Program-made: the position numbers and the translations under genes | DNA from: Chitinivibrionales bacterium | GTDB taxonomy: Bacteria; Fibrobacterota; Chitinivibrionia; Chitinivibrionales; JANQEN01 | Assembly (NCBI GenBank): GCA_028278335.1 | Contig: JANQEN010000082.1 | Location: 1-64,000, forward strand | DNA: 64,000 nucleotides | Reading direction: 5' to 3' | Notes under the pieces: generated by a model | What the model was told of the DNA's origin: nothing | Seen by the model: the letters and a program-made list of their open reading frames with translations, nothing else | Databases searched by the model: none | In this document: piece after piece, positions 55,443 to 64,000 of the stretch | Layout of the letters: each line of letters starts with the position of its first letter | Position numbering within the stretch: the first letter of the stretch is position 1

Positions 55443-56861
55443 TTGAATCTCGCTCTTGATCTATCTTTGAAATTGCAACAGAAGCTCTCCTTTCAGATGA
55501 TCCAATCTCTCAAGCTTCTTCAGGTTAATACACTACAATTAGAGCAGCTGTTGAAAACCGAAATTGAAATGAATCCTGTTTTGGATGCGGTAGAAGAGAT
55601 GGAGCAGAAAGAGGAAGAGCCGCAAGAGAAGGATGAAAAGAGCGATGAGGAGGAGCAGGAGTTAGAGGTTAAAGAGGATGAAATCGATTGGGAAGAGTAT
55701 CTTGAGGAAGGGTTCGATCTTGGATACAGTAAAAGCGAAGAGTACGAGCATGATCGTGATCGATATGAACCTACAGCCGTGCATCAAGCTTCTTTAGAGG
55801 AGCACCTCTCCAATCAGCTTGCAGAAAAGAAGATCCCCGAACGTCAACGATTACTAGCACAGTTTCTTATTGGTAGCTTAGATGCCGATGGGTATTTACG
55901 AGTTTCCATTGATCACATTGCTGAGTTTACCCAAACCACCGAATTTGAAATAGAAGAGGCGCTCAATGTCATTTGGAACATGGAACCGGCAGGTTTGGGT
56001 GCACGCTCGCTTAAGGAGTGTCTCTCATTGCAGCTGGCACGAAGGGGCTTGCATGACTCTCTGGCACTAAAGATTATTACAGAACAATGGGACCTCTTTG
56101 AAAAGGTCAAGATTCGTGATATTGCAAGAAATCTCAATGTAGATCCTGTGGACGTGCAAAATGCTTTGGAGGAGGTTAAAAAACTCAATCCAAAGCCTGG
56201 GTACTTAGTTGTACCAGAAAAGTCATCTCCCATTGTACCCGACTTAATAGTTGATAAAATGGATGGTAAATTCGTGGTGTTTATTAATGATCGCTCAATT
56301 CCCTCTCTCCATGTGAACCGTGCCTATGCAGATATGCTTAAACGAGGCAGTACCGTTAAGAAAGAGGTTAAAAATTATATCCGTGAAAAGTTTAATAGCG
56401 CCACCTGGTTAATTCGTTCAATTGAGCAACGAAAATCTACCATGCTCAAAGTCATGTATGCCATTATTGAGCGACAACCGGAGTTTTTTGAAAAGGGACC
56501 TCCTAACTTAAATCCACTAAAATTACAGGATATTGCAGACATGATTGAGATGCATATCTCAACAGTGAGTCGTGTGACCAGTAATAAATATGTACAGACC
56601 TTACATGGTATTTTTGAGTTGAAATACTTTTTTACTGAAGCGGTTGGCCAGAAACAGGGTGGTTCCGATATATCAACAATGAGAATTAAAACTCGCTTAA
56701 AGGAGCTTGTTGAAGAGGAAGATACAAAGAAGCCGCTTTCAGACCAGAAGCTATCTGAGATTTTAACACGAGAAGGACTTAATGTAGCACGCAGGACAGT
56801 TGCCAAGTATCGGGAACAAGCAAGCATTCTACCTGCGCGCCTACGTCAACGATATGATTAA
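55443..56861 (+). CDS. rpoN: RNA polymerase sigma-54 factor
   Basis: LDLSLKLQQKLSFQMIQSLKLLQVNTLQLEQLLKTEIEMNPVL; RPON-box ARRTVAKYREQ; TTG start. Confidence 0.97.
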   Translation: MNLALDLSLKLQQKLSFQMIQSLKLLQVNTLQLEQLLKTEIEMNPVLDAVEEMEQKEEEPQEKDEKSDEEEQELEVKEDEIDWEEYLEEGFDLGYSKSEEYEHDRDRYEPTAVHQASLEEHLSNQLAEKKIPERQRLLAQFLIGSLDADGYLRVSIDHIAEFTQTTEFEIEEALNVIWNMEPAGLGARSLKECLSLQLARRGLHDSLALKIITEQWDLFEKVKIRDIARNLNVDPVDVQNALEEVKKLNPKPGYLVVPEKSSPIVPDLIVDKMDGKFVVFINDRSIPSLHVNRAYADMLKRGSTVKKEVKNYIREKFNSATWLIRSIEQRKSTMLKVMYAIIERQPEFFEKGPPNLNPLKLQDIADMIEMHISTVSRVTSNKYVQTLHGIFELKYFFTEAVGQKQGGSDISTMRIKTRLKELVEEEDTKKPLSDQKLSEILTREGLNVARRTVAKYREQASILPARLRQRYD

Positions 56862-57786
56862 TACAGATCAGGTGAATAGTAATACTGCAACAGTGGAACA
56901 TGCACCAACGTGTAAAGTCAAAAAGACTTTTCCTCGCATGGCTTTTCCCCAATGGTTAAAAAGGGATATCCCAAAGGTTGGAAAAAAGGAGATGACTCAG
57001 TCTTGCTTGGACAAGGGAGAGTTGCACACAGTCTGTAAAGAGGCACGATGTCCCAATCGTATGGAGTGCTTTTCTCAGGGTACAGCCACCTTTCTTCTGA
57101 TGGGAGATGTGTGCACAAGGCATTGTCTCTTTTGTAGCGTATCCAAAGGAACTCCCACACCATTACCCAGTCAAGAACCCCATCATATCTGTGAAGCTGT
57201 TGCTACAATGGGTCTTACGTATGTGGTCTTAACCTCGGTAACCAGAGACGACCTTCCTGACGGAGGAGCCGCTCATATTGCTCAAACCGTACGTATGCTC
57301 AAAGAACAAAACCCCCAGATTAACGTGGAAGTGTTGGTTCCCGATTTTCAAGGCAATAAAAGTGCAATCGCAACCGTATTAGATGCAAAACCAGATGTGT
57401 TTAACCATAACATTGAGACAGTAAAATCAATCTTTCCTCATATTAGACCAGAAGCAAATTATGATCTCTCTTTAGAGGTGTTGCGATATGCTGCTGCCCA
57501 CCAAAGGGCCATGCCTACCAAATCGGGATTTATGGTTGGCCTTGGTGAATCTGAAGAGGAGGTGACTGGTCTTTTAGAGGATTTATATCGTACGCAGGTA
57601 TCGATTGTTACTATTGGTCAATATCTACGACCCTCAAAGGAGCAAGCGGCAATCAAAGAATTTGTATCACCAAAGCAGTTTGAAAGATATAAAGAGGTAG
57701 CGTTACACATGGGATTTTCAAAAGTTTTTTCGGCACCCTATGTTCGAAGTTCCTACAATGCGGCCTCTGTGTTTACACAGTCATAA
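56854..57786 (+). CDS. lipA: Lipoyl synthase
   Basis: TVCKEARCPNRMECFSQGTATFLLMGDVCTRHCLFCSVSKGTP; VTRDDLPDGGAAHIAQTVR; start 56854 likely. Confidence 0.96.
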   Translation: MINTDQVNSNTATVEHAPTCKVKKTFPRMAFPQWLKRDIPKVGKKEMTQSCLDKGELHTVCKEARCPNRMECFSQGTATFLLMGDVCTRHCLFCSVSKGTPTPLPSQEPHHICEAVATMGLTYVVLTSVTRDDLPDGGAAHIAQTVRMLKEQNPQINVEVLVPDFQGNKSAIATVLDAKPDVFNHNIETVKSIFPHIRPEANYDLSLEVLRYAAAHQRAMPTKSGFMVGLGESEEEVTGLLEDLYRTQVSIVTIGQYLRPSKEQAAIKEFVSPKQFERYKEVALHMGFSKVFSAPYVRSSYNAASVFTQS

Positions 57787-57855
57787 CAGAAAGCAATACT
57801 TATTGTCGTACTAATTACATAAACAGTTTTTTACTCTAACAGGAGGTTGGTTTAT

Positions 57856-58167
57856 ATGAATATCCAGATAACTTCGCGTCACTCTAAAGTTTCTCAGGAT
57901 ACCCAGGCCTACTTAAAAAATGAACTAAACAGCCTCGACAAGTATTATGACAAGATCACCTCCGGTCATGTGATAATCGATTCTGAAAATATCCTTAAGA
58001 TTGTGGAGATTGTCCTCAATATTCAGGGTAGCACCATCAATGCCAAGGCTAAGTCGGAAAACTTTGGTAAATCCGTGGACATGGCATTAAATAAAGTAAT
58101 TCGTCAGTTAAAAAAGACAAATGAGAAAATTAAAGGACATAAAAAGGTGCGAGAGGTACCGGCATAA
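57856..58167 (+). CDS. hpf: Ribosome hibernation promoting factor (HPF/RaiA, short form)
   Basis: MNIQITSRHSKVSQDTQAYLKNELNSLDKYYDKITSGHVIID; typical position near rpoN. Confidence 0.9.
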   Translation: MNIQITSRHSKVSQDTQAYLKNELNSLDKYYDKITSGHVIIDSENILKIVEIVLNIQGSTINAKAKSENFGKSVDMALNKVIRQLKKTNEKIKGHKKVREVPA

Positions 58168-58307
58168 TTTTACTTTACCAGTTACAAATAGTATAATATG
58201 GTAGTCACTTTTGAGGATTGAGGCATAATCCTTATCAGTGGCTGCCTTTAAATTCTCGTTACACGCTGATCTGCTTTTAAAAAATTAATCAGCAAAAGGA
58301 AACTTTT

Positions 58308-59270
58308 GTGAAAAGAAGCAACACCGATCTTATTGTTGGGGGAGTAATTTTTATCTCTCTCTTTATATTGATTGCCGGTGTGTTATGGCTTAAAGAGATC
58401 AGCATTTCGAGAAAACTGGTCCAATACACAATCCTCTTTCCCAATGTGGGTGAGCTAGTACCGGGAAACCCGGTTAAGGCAAATGGTGTTAAATGTGGCC
58501 AGGTGTCAAAGATTTACATGCACTCCTCTAACAAGGTTGCCGTAGAAATAAAGTTGGATAAAACGATCCGCTTTACTGATTCCAGTATCGTTGCTATAAA
58601 AAATATCGGTCTTATGGGAGAGCGGATGGTGGGTATTCAACTTTCAAACAAGGGAACGCCCTATCCGCCGGATACCAAAGAGACGGTAAACCTTATAATG
58701 GGTGAGTTTGATAGTGGCATAGCCGAAGCCATGGGCATGCTGGGTAAGGTACTCGGAGATGTTGAAGTACTACTTGATACGGTCTCCACTGTTATTAGAG
58801 AGACTGTTGGCAATGACGAATTTATTCTCTTTTTTAACACCATTGTCAAGCGGCTTGACACTATAGTACTCTTGGTTGATAATTTGGTCGCTACCAATAC
58901 TAAGGAGATAGACCTTGCCATTGATAATGTTGTCGAAATTACAGAGAATGCAAAAACGCTGATTAATAATAATAGTGGAAACATCAATTCTATCATGGAT
59001 GATGGCACCAAGCTTACTGGTGCTGCTTTAGGGATTGCCAACCGACTCGATACGATAACCCTGTCAATACAATCAATCATAACTGATGTGGAGTCGGGAA
59101 AGGGATCGGTGGGTGTTCTTTTACAGGATGAAACCATTGTTAAGGATCTGAAAGAGACAATGAAGAATTTGGATGCACTGGTAAAAGAGGTGCAGGAAGA
59201 TGCCCTTAAGCTCCGTATCAAGGTTTTTGGCAATAAAAAATATTTTAAAGATAACGAGAATGACGAATAG
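58308..59270 (+). CDS. mlaD: MCE/MlaD family protein
   Basis: N-terminal TM; LFPNVGELVPGNPVKANGVKCGQVSKIYMHSSNKVAVEIKLDKTIRFTDSS. Confidence 0.88.
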   Translation: MKRSNTDLIVGGVIFISLFILIAGVLWLKEISISRKLVQYTILFPNVGELVPGNPVKANGVKCGQVSKIYMHSSNKVAVEIKLDKTIRFTDSSIVAIKNIGLMGERMVGIQLSNKGTPYPPDTKETVNLIMGEFDSGIAEAMGMLGKVLGDVEVLLDTVSTVIRETVGNDEFILFFNTIVKRLDTIVLLVDNLVATNTKEIDLAIDNVVEITENAKTLINNNSGNINSIMDDGTKLTGAALGIANRLDTITLSIQSIITDVESGKGSVGVLLQDETIVKDLKETMKNLDALVKEVQEDALKLRIKVFGNKKYFKDNENDE

Positions 59271-59272
59271 GT

Positions 59273-59539
59273 ATGTTAACCAAAGAGATTACCGTACGCA
59301 ATAAACAGGGATTGCATGCCCGTCCGGCTTCAATGTTAGTGCAGGAGGCCATGAAATATGCTTCGAACATTAAATTGAGAAAAGATGATGTCGAAGCCAA
59401 TGCAAAGAGCGTGTTAGAGATCACCATCTTGGCAGCTGCCTGTAATTCCAAAATCACGGTATTAGCTGATGGCCCTGATGAAGAGTTGGCTATCACTACC
59501 ATTGCACAGATGTTCGAAGAAAAATTTAATATTGAATAA
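59273..59539 (+). CDS. HPr-family phosphocarrier
   Basis: VRNKQGLHARPASMLVQEAMKYASNIKLRKDDVEANAKSVLEI. Confidence 0.95.
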   Translation: MLTKEITVRNKQGLHARPASMLVQEAMKYASNIKLRKDDVEANAKSVLEITILAAACNSKITVLADGPDEELAITTIAQMFEEKFNIE

Positions 59540-59611
59540 GTTACTGTTGTTGCACCCTCTCTATAATACCCTCCTTAGTTATTTCTTAACAAAAAAGAGA
59601 ATACCCCAATT

Positions 59612-60661
59612 TTGAAACAGAGAAAAACAAAACAAATTATAAAACGACTGCTTAATTTACCTCGCTTTCCCGGCTCCATTCAGTACGGGCTGAATGCCTT
59701 AGCATTACTTGGTGCCAAGCGAATGCGACTGCTCAAACAGCCACATCCAAACTTCCTCATGTTAGAGGTCACCAACCGATGCCAGCTTCGTTGTACTACC
59801 TGTGCTAGGCAGTATCACTTTGGCCATGCCATGGATGTGGGCCATATGGAGCTAGATGAGGCAAAAAAAATTATCTCCCAAAATCATCTCTATCTTGATA
59901 AGATTGCTTTGACTGGCCTTGGTGAGCCTCTTCTGTATCCTCACCTTCAGGAATTGGTCGCATTTATCAAGTCTGTTAATCCTGGTTTGTTGATCTTTTT
60001 GTCGACCAATGCTCAGCTGCCAAAAACTAAGGAGATTGTTTCTACCATTGCACCGTCAATTGACACACTGCAAATATCCATTGACGGCACTGGTATGGTG
60101 TTTGAGACTATACGAGAAAAAGCTGACTTTGTTGCCTTTACAAATAATTGTCGAGACCTGGTTGCCCTCTCTGAACAGCATACATTTGAGGTAAAATTTA
60201 ATATGGTGGTCTTTAAAGAGAACTTTCGCGAGATGCGAAGGGTGATCACCCTTTCAAAGGAGCTGGGAATTCAGGAGGTCTCTATAAACAGTCTCAACCA
60301 TGTCGCCTTGGGCACCACTGTTCCTGATTACTCTTTTTATAGTACTCCGGCCTTTACCAAGGAACTCAAACATGTCCATGCGCTAGCACAGCAGTTTGGT
60401 ATAGCCGTGGTACATCCGAACATCGGCCAAAGGAATTCCTTTAGCACTTGTCCCTTTCCCTGGGGGAATTATTCAATCTCCTGGGATGGATATTTGGTGC
60501 CCTGTTGCGCAAAGCCATTTTGGAAGGAACTTCACTTTGGAAATGTCTTTGAACGGGGATTAATGGCCTGTGTCAATGATAAAAAGCTTCAAGCCTTTCG
60601 TGAGATGGCAAAGAAGGATAAAACTCCAGAGTTTTGTGTTGGGTGTCATCATGTTAATTAA
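59612..60661 (+). CDS. Radical SAM/SPASM protein
   Basis: EVTNRCQLRCTTCARQYHFG; LTGLGEPLLYP; C-term CCAKPFWKELHFGNVFERG...FCVGCH; TTG start. Confidence 0.9.
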   Translation: MKQRKTKQIIKRLLNLPRFPGSIQYGLNALALLGAKRMRLLKQPHPNFLMLEVTNRCQLRCTTCARQYHFGHAMDVGHMELDEAKKIISQNHLYLDKIALTGLGEPLLYPHLQELVAFIKSVNPGLLIFLSTNAQLPKTKEIVSTIAPSIDTLQISIDGTGMVFETIREKADFVAFTNNCRDLVALSEQHTFEVKFNMVVFKENFREMRRVITLSKELGIQEVSINSLNHVALGTTVPDYSFYSTPAFTKELKHVHALAQQFGIAVVHPNIGQRNSFSTCPFPWGNYSISWDGYLVPCCAKPFWKELHFGNVFERGLMACVNDKKLQAFREMAKKDKTPEFCVGCHHVN

Positions 60662-60678
60662 TATCTGCGTTTTAGTTA

Positions 60679-60845
60679 AAGGTGACCTCTAATAATTCAG
60701 TTTTGTTTCGAGGCTGAGCGAAAAACCTTTGGATGAGGCACATGAAAGAGGCGAACCCACAGCGATTCGTCGATTGAATGTAACGAAATCCAAAGTGTTT
60801 TGCAGCCAGCCATAGTAGGAAATGAATTTTTAGAGGTTACCTAAA
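60679..60845. repeat. Long imperfect hairpin element bounded by 13-bp inverted repeat
   Basis: AGGTGACCTCTAA ... TTAGAGGTTACCT (12/13), with nested GGCTG/CAGCC and CTTTGGAT/ATCCAAAG pairing. Confidence 0.65.
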
Positions 60846-60861
60846 GATTTAAAAAGCATTC

Positions 60862-60966
60862 ATACTCTATAAAAGTAAAGAGTATCTGGGCGATCCTTCG
60901 CTTTGCTCAGGCCGGGCTTGCTTCAGGCTGCGCTATCGCTCCGGTATTTTTGCTTCGCAAAAATAC
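60862..60966. repeat. GC-rich REP-like element with terminal 10-bp perfect hairpin
   Basis: ATACTCT...AGAGTAT, GC-rich block CTGGGCGATCC...GCTCCGG, then GTATTTTTGC-TTC-GCAAAAATAC. Confidence 0.55.
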
Positions 60967-61070
60967 TGCATTGCACCTTTCGCATCCCTATCGCAAAAGC
61001 AAAATAGTGAATCTGTAGCAATACCTTTTGCTTTTTTTAAACCCAGTTTATTTTCAATTATTTTTATGTT

Positions 61071-61265
61071 TTGTATACAAAAATCTCTAAAAAAATGTAT
61101 ACAAAAACCTGTCGTTTTTGCTAACAAGTTGCAACTCATTTTGTATACAAGTTGTACCCCCACTTGTATACAAATTTAGACCCATTTTGTATACAAATTA
61201 AGAACCAACTTGTAAGCAAAAATAGAAAGAATTTGTATACAAAATTGAATAGATTTTGTTAGCAA
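61071..61265. repeat. Array of nine TTGTATACAA-type palindromes at ~23-bp period
   Basis: Core 9-mers at 61072, 61096, 61119, 61142, 61165, 61188, 61211, 61234, 61257; six are TGTATACAA, three are variants (TGCTAACAA, TGTAAGCAA, TGTTAGCAA). Confidence 0.97.
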
Positions 61266-61430
61266 AAAATAAAAGCTATTTGCTCTGAATAATGATGCTT
61301 TTACTTTCCAATTGTTATACGAACATGTTGGTAAGTATAGAAAGAATTATTAAAGAAAATAAGGATGTATTTGAACACTTCATAAAAACTAATGAACACT
61401 ATCATTATCAAATGCCTTCAAATTTAAAAT

Positions 61431-62276
61431 TTACCCCACAATAAGCGCATCAAAAGCTAAGGCACTCAGTCCTATAAGCATCTCTATTTTTATCAGTCCT
61501 GATATCTTTTTTGGATTGGCCATATTCTGCTTAAGTACTAAAAAGCCGAGCCAGTATAAATGGATGGGAAGTGCAATAACAAGACAGATGAGAAGGTATA
61601 TTAATTTAAAGTGTCCTAATAGATAGGGGAGACCTACCAATAACAGATAGACTACACCCAATAGCCCCATCAATCCCTTTATCAAATTATTTGGAAGCGA
61701 TGCGGTTGTTCGAACACCACTTGAGGTATCTCCTTCATAGTCCTGGACATCTTTAATGATTTCTCGACAGAGATTTAAAAGAAAGGCTAACACCGAAGGA
61801 ATGATCACAATCTCTATACTCTCTGATGAGAGGCTGCCAAAAATAAGTGTGTAGGCAACCAAAAGACTTACCACAATGTTCCCCACCAAGGGCGTTCCTT
61901 TAAGGGTGAGCGTATAGACCGTAAGCAATATGAGTGGCACAGTCACACCAATTAAGTGATTCCAAGATACCACACCTCCGGTAAAGAGGGCCAATATCGC
62001 GAGAATTGTGGCAAATATTTGCGCTTCCCTTTTTGTGATCACTCCCTGCGGCAAAGGGCGTTCTGGGTGGTTAATGCGATCACCAGTGACATCCTTGATG
62101 TCATTGATTATATTTCCAAATCCAAGCGATCCTATTGCAGCAAAAAGCAACAAAGGCAGGTATATAAGGGGGATGGAGACTTTTGTCAGCCAAAACCCCA
62201 AGGCAACACCAATTGAGGCTAAGAGGGCATTTTGTGGTCGGGTTATCGCGACATAGGCGAGGATCTTTTTTTTCAT
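61431..62276 (-). CDS. UbiA-family prenyltransferase
   Basis: NIINDIKDVTGDRINHPERPLPQG; REIIKDVQDYEGDTSSGVRTTAS. Confidence 0.93.
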   Translation of the reverse strand: MKKKILAYVAITRPQNALLASIGVALGFWLTKVSIPLIYLPLLLFAAIGSLGFGNIINDIKDVTGDRINHPERPLPQGVITKREAQIFATILAILALFTGGVVSWNHLIGVTVPLILLTVYTLTLKGTPLVGNIVVSLLVAYTLIFGSLSSESIEIVIIPSVLAFLLNLCREIIKDVQDYEGDTSSGVRTTASLPNNLIKGLMGLLGVVYLLLVGLPYLLGHFKLIYLLICLVIALPIHLYWLGFLVLKQNMANPKKISGLIKIEMLIGLSALAFDALIVG

Positions 62277-62419
62277 AGAAACAGGGAATTTTGTTTTTAA
62301 TTATAGATTTGAATACAGTTTAATTGGTCTTAGATTATGAAAAATTGTATTCACAATCGTATTTTATTTTGCCAATTTATAGTTTCAATAATGTAATAAA
62401 ATAGTTTAGAGAGGATTCA

Positions 62420-63025
62420 ATGATCGATATTAGTAAGCATAAGTGGAAACTTCTGATAATAATAAGCACTATTGGCTTGGGTGTTGATATTCTCACCAAG
62501 CACCTTGCTGCAGTTAACTTGCAAAAGTATATCCCTTTCACCGTTATTGGGGACCTGCTGCAGTTTCAATTGACCTATAACAAGGGCTTCATCTTTGGGC
62601 TCAATCCGCAGAATATTTTTCCCAGTTTTCCCGTTAATGTGATCTTTGTCATTCTCTCTGCCTGTGCTATGGTTCTTCTCATTGTCTACTACATAAATAT
62701 TGAAACTCAAGCGAAAGCAGCCTATTGGGCAATTGCCATTATCATGCCCGGTGCCTTGGGCAATATGTTTGATCGTATTGTACGACCCGGCCAAGGGGTT
62801 GTTGATTTTATTAAGGTTGATTTGAATTTCCCCCCTTTTAATCCGTGGCCCATTTTTAACATGGCCGACATTTACATCTCTGTTGGTGTGGGGCTTATGC
62901 TCTTTGATATGCTCTTTTTAGAGGGTAAAAGGAAAAAGGCGCAGATCGTTGCGGTTGTCCAAAAAACCGAATCCGATGAAATAGGAGAGGACAAACCATC
63001 AACAGAGACAGGAAGCGCTTCATGA
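62420..63025 (+). CDS. lspA: Lipoprotein signal peptidase II
   Basis: GLGVDILTKHLA; YNKGFIFG; GALGNMFDRIVRPGQGVVDFI; FNMADIYISVGVGLM. Confidence 0.96.
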   Translation: MIDISKHKWKLLIIISTIGLGVDILTKHLAAVNLQKYIPFTVIGDLLQFQLTYNKGFIFGLNPQNIFPSFPVNVIFVILSACAMVLLIVYYINIETQAKAAYWAIAIIMPGALGNMFDRIVRPGQGVVDFIKVDLNFPPFNPWPIFNMADIYISVGVGLMLFDMLFLEGKRKKAQIVAVVQKTESDEIGEDKPSTETGSAS

Positions 63026-64000
63026 TGGAGGGTAAAGAAAAGGAGCCGCAGTTAAAAACCTATATCATCGATGAAAGTGCCGAGGGTTTTCGACTAGATA
63101 TTTTTGTAAGAGAAAATTACCCGCTCTTTTCGCGGACCAAAACCCAACTCTATATTAATCGAGGACACATTCTCGTAAACAATGAGAAGGTTAAAAAAAG
63201 GGCTCTTCTTAAAAAGGGTGATCAGGTTGAGGTTGATGAATCAGTACTAAAAATGGAAACTGGTAGAGGGCTTGAACCTTGGGACCTTGATCTTGAAGTT
63301 CTCTATGAGGATGAGCATTTTGTTGCTATTAATAAACCCTCCGGGGTTATTGTCCACCCGGGTAATGGCAAATATACGGGAACCCTGGTCAATGCGCTGG
63401 TCTATCACTTTAAAAAATTATCCAAGGGTGGTGATGAACACCGTCCCGGTATTGTGCATCGATTGGATAAGTATACAACGGGAGTCATTTTAGTGGCTAA
63501 AACCGATAGTGTCCATGATGCCTTTGGCGAGATGTTTTATAGGCGACTCATTCAAAAAACCTATGTGGCTATTTGCATTGGTCAACGCCCATCTCAGAGT
63601 GGTGTTATTAATGAGCCCATGGGTAGATGTAAAAACGATCCCATTCGCTGTTGTGTGCGAGCTGATGGAAAAGATGCCATCACCGAATACGACCTTGTTG
63701 CCCATAAATGTGGTATCTCAGTATTAAAGCTTCATCCCAAAACGGGCAGAACCCATCAAATCCGGGTGCATTGCAGCTATTGCGGATTTCCTATTGCCAA
63801 GGATATACCCTATGGGGGTGATAAAAAGAAGGCTCTTACCATTGAGCCCTTGGAGAGACCCTTTGCCTACAAGATTCTAAAGTGCTTTCCCCACCAGGCT
63901 CTGCATGCACGAAAGATCAATTTTATCCATCCAGTTACTCAGGAGGATGTCACTATTTCTGCACCCTATCCTGAGGATTTTTGTAAAGCGATTGAGTTTT
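63022..64000 (+). CDS. rluD: RluA/RluD-family 23S rRNA pseudouridine synthase, 3'-truncated by window edge, absent from ORF track
   Basis: Hand translation: S4-like RLDIFVRENYPLFSRTKTQLYINRGHILVNNEKVKKRALLKKGDQVEV; VAINKPSGVIVHPG; RPGIVHRLDKYTTGVILVAKT; ATGA overlap with lspA. Confidence 0.95.
   Translation, partial: MMEGKEKEPQLKTYIIDESAEGFRLDIFVRENYPLFSRTKTQLYINRGHILVNNEKVKKRALLKKGDQVEVDESVLKMETGRGLEPWDLDLEVLYEDEHFVAINKPSGVIVHPGNGKYTGTLVNALVYHFKKLSKGGDEHRPGIVHRLDKYTTGVILVAKTDSVHDAFGEMFYRRLIQKTYVAICIGQRPSQSGVINEPMGRCKNDPIRCCVRADGKDAITEYDLVAHKCGISVLKLHPKTGRTHQIRVHCSYCGFPIAKDIPYGGDKKKALTIEPLERPFAYKILKCFPHQALHARKINFIHPVTQEDVTISAPYPEDFCKAIEF

Noticed and set aside
58661-59233. 190-aa minus-strand ORF inside the MCE gene
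   Set aside because: Ser/Thr-rich mirror of a coding strand; no motifs
60933-61163. 76-aa minus-strand ORF overlapping the iteron array
   Set aside because: Runs through the palindrome array and REP-like block; low-complexity composition, no SD, no family resemblance
61071-61265. Possible CRISPR array
   Set aside because: Conserved core is only ~10 bp with 13-14-bp spacers, far shorter than CRISPR repeats/spacers, and no cas genes nearby
61956-62256. Plus-strand ORFs inside the UbiA gene
   Set aside because: Antisense to a well-supported membrane enzyme

Overview
The window carries three blocks. (1) 1-5.2 kb is a flagellar module: flgK (5'-truncated), flgL, flagellin, fliW, csrA and a MerR-type regulator. 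(2) 5.3-49.8 kb is an envelope/exopolysaccharide region. It has OmpA-like proteins, a secreted matrixin with cohesin- and dockerin-like modules, PrsR/PrsK-type sigma-54 two-component genes, one PEP-CTERM substrate, an exosortase and a VanZ-like protein. These are followed by a ~33 kb, almost entirely minus-strand run of polysaccharide genes. (3) 50.9-64 kb is housekeeping: lptC-lptA-lptB-rpoN-lipA-hpf, an MCE protein, HPr, a radical SAM protein, UbiA, lspA and rluD. Several proteins have T9SS-like C-termini next to the PEP-CTERM/exosortase system, which hints at the Fibrobacterota/Chitinivibrionia neighbourhood (inference only). Most unusual observations: a nine-unit array of the palindrome TTGTATACAA at ~23-bp period (61071-61265); a carrier-protein-based acyl/aminoacyl biosynthesis block (two ACPs, DltA-like ligase, KAS III, nitroreductase-like protein, radical SAM, GNAT, SGNH) inside the exosortase/EPS locus; a sigma-54 promoter match directly upstream of the PEP-CTERM gene; a flagellin leader with a sigma-54 promoter and CsrA-like site; a hairpin-rich 1.17-kb divergent intergenic region; and a DUF5989-like small gene absent from the ORF track. 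No rRNA, tRNA, CRISPR array or intact transposase was recognised. All product names come from reading motifs by eye; no database search was run.
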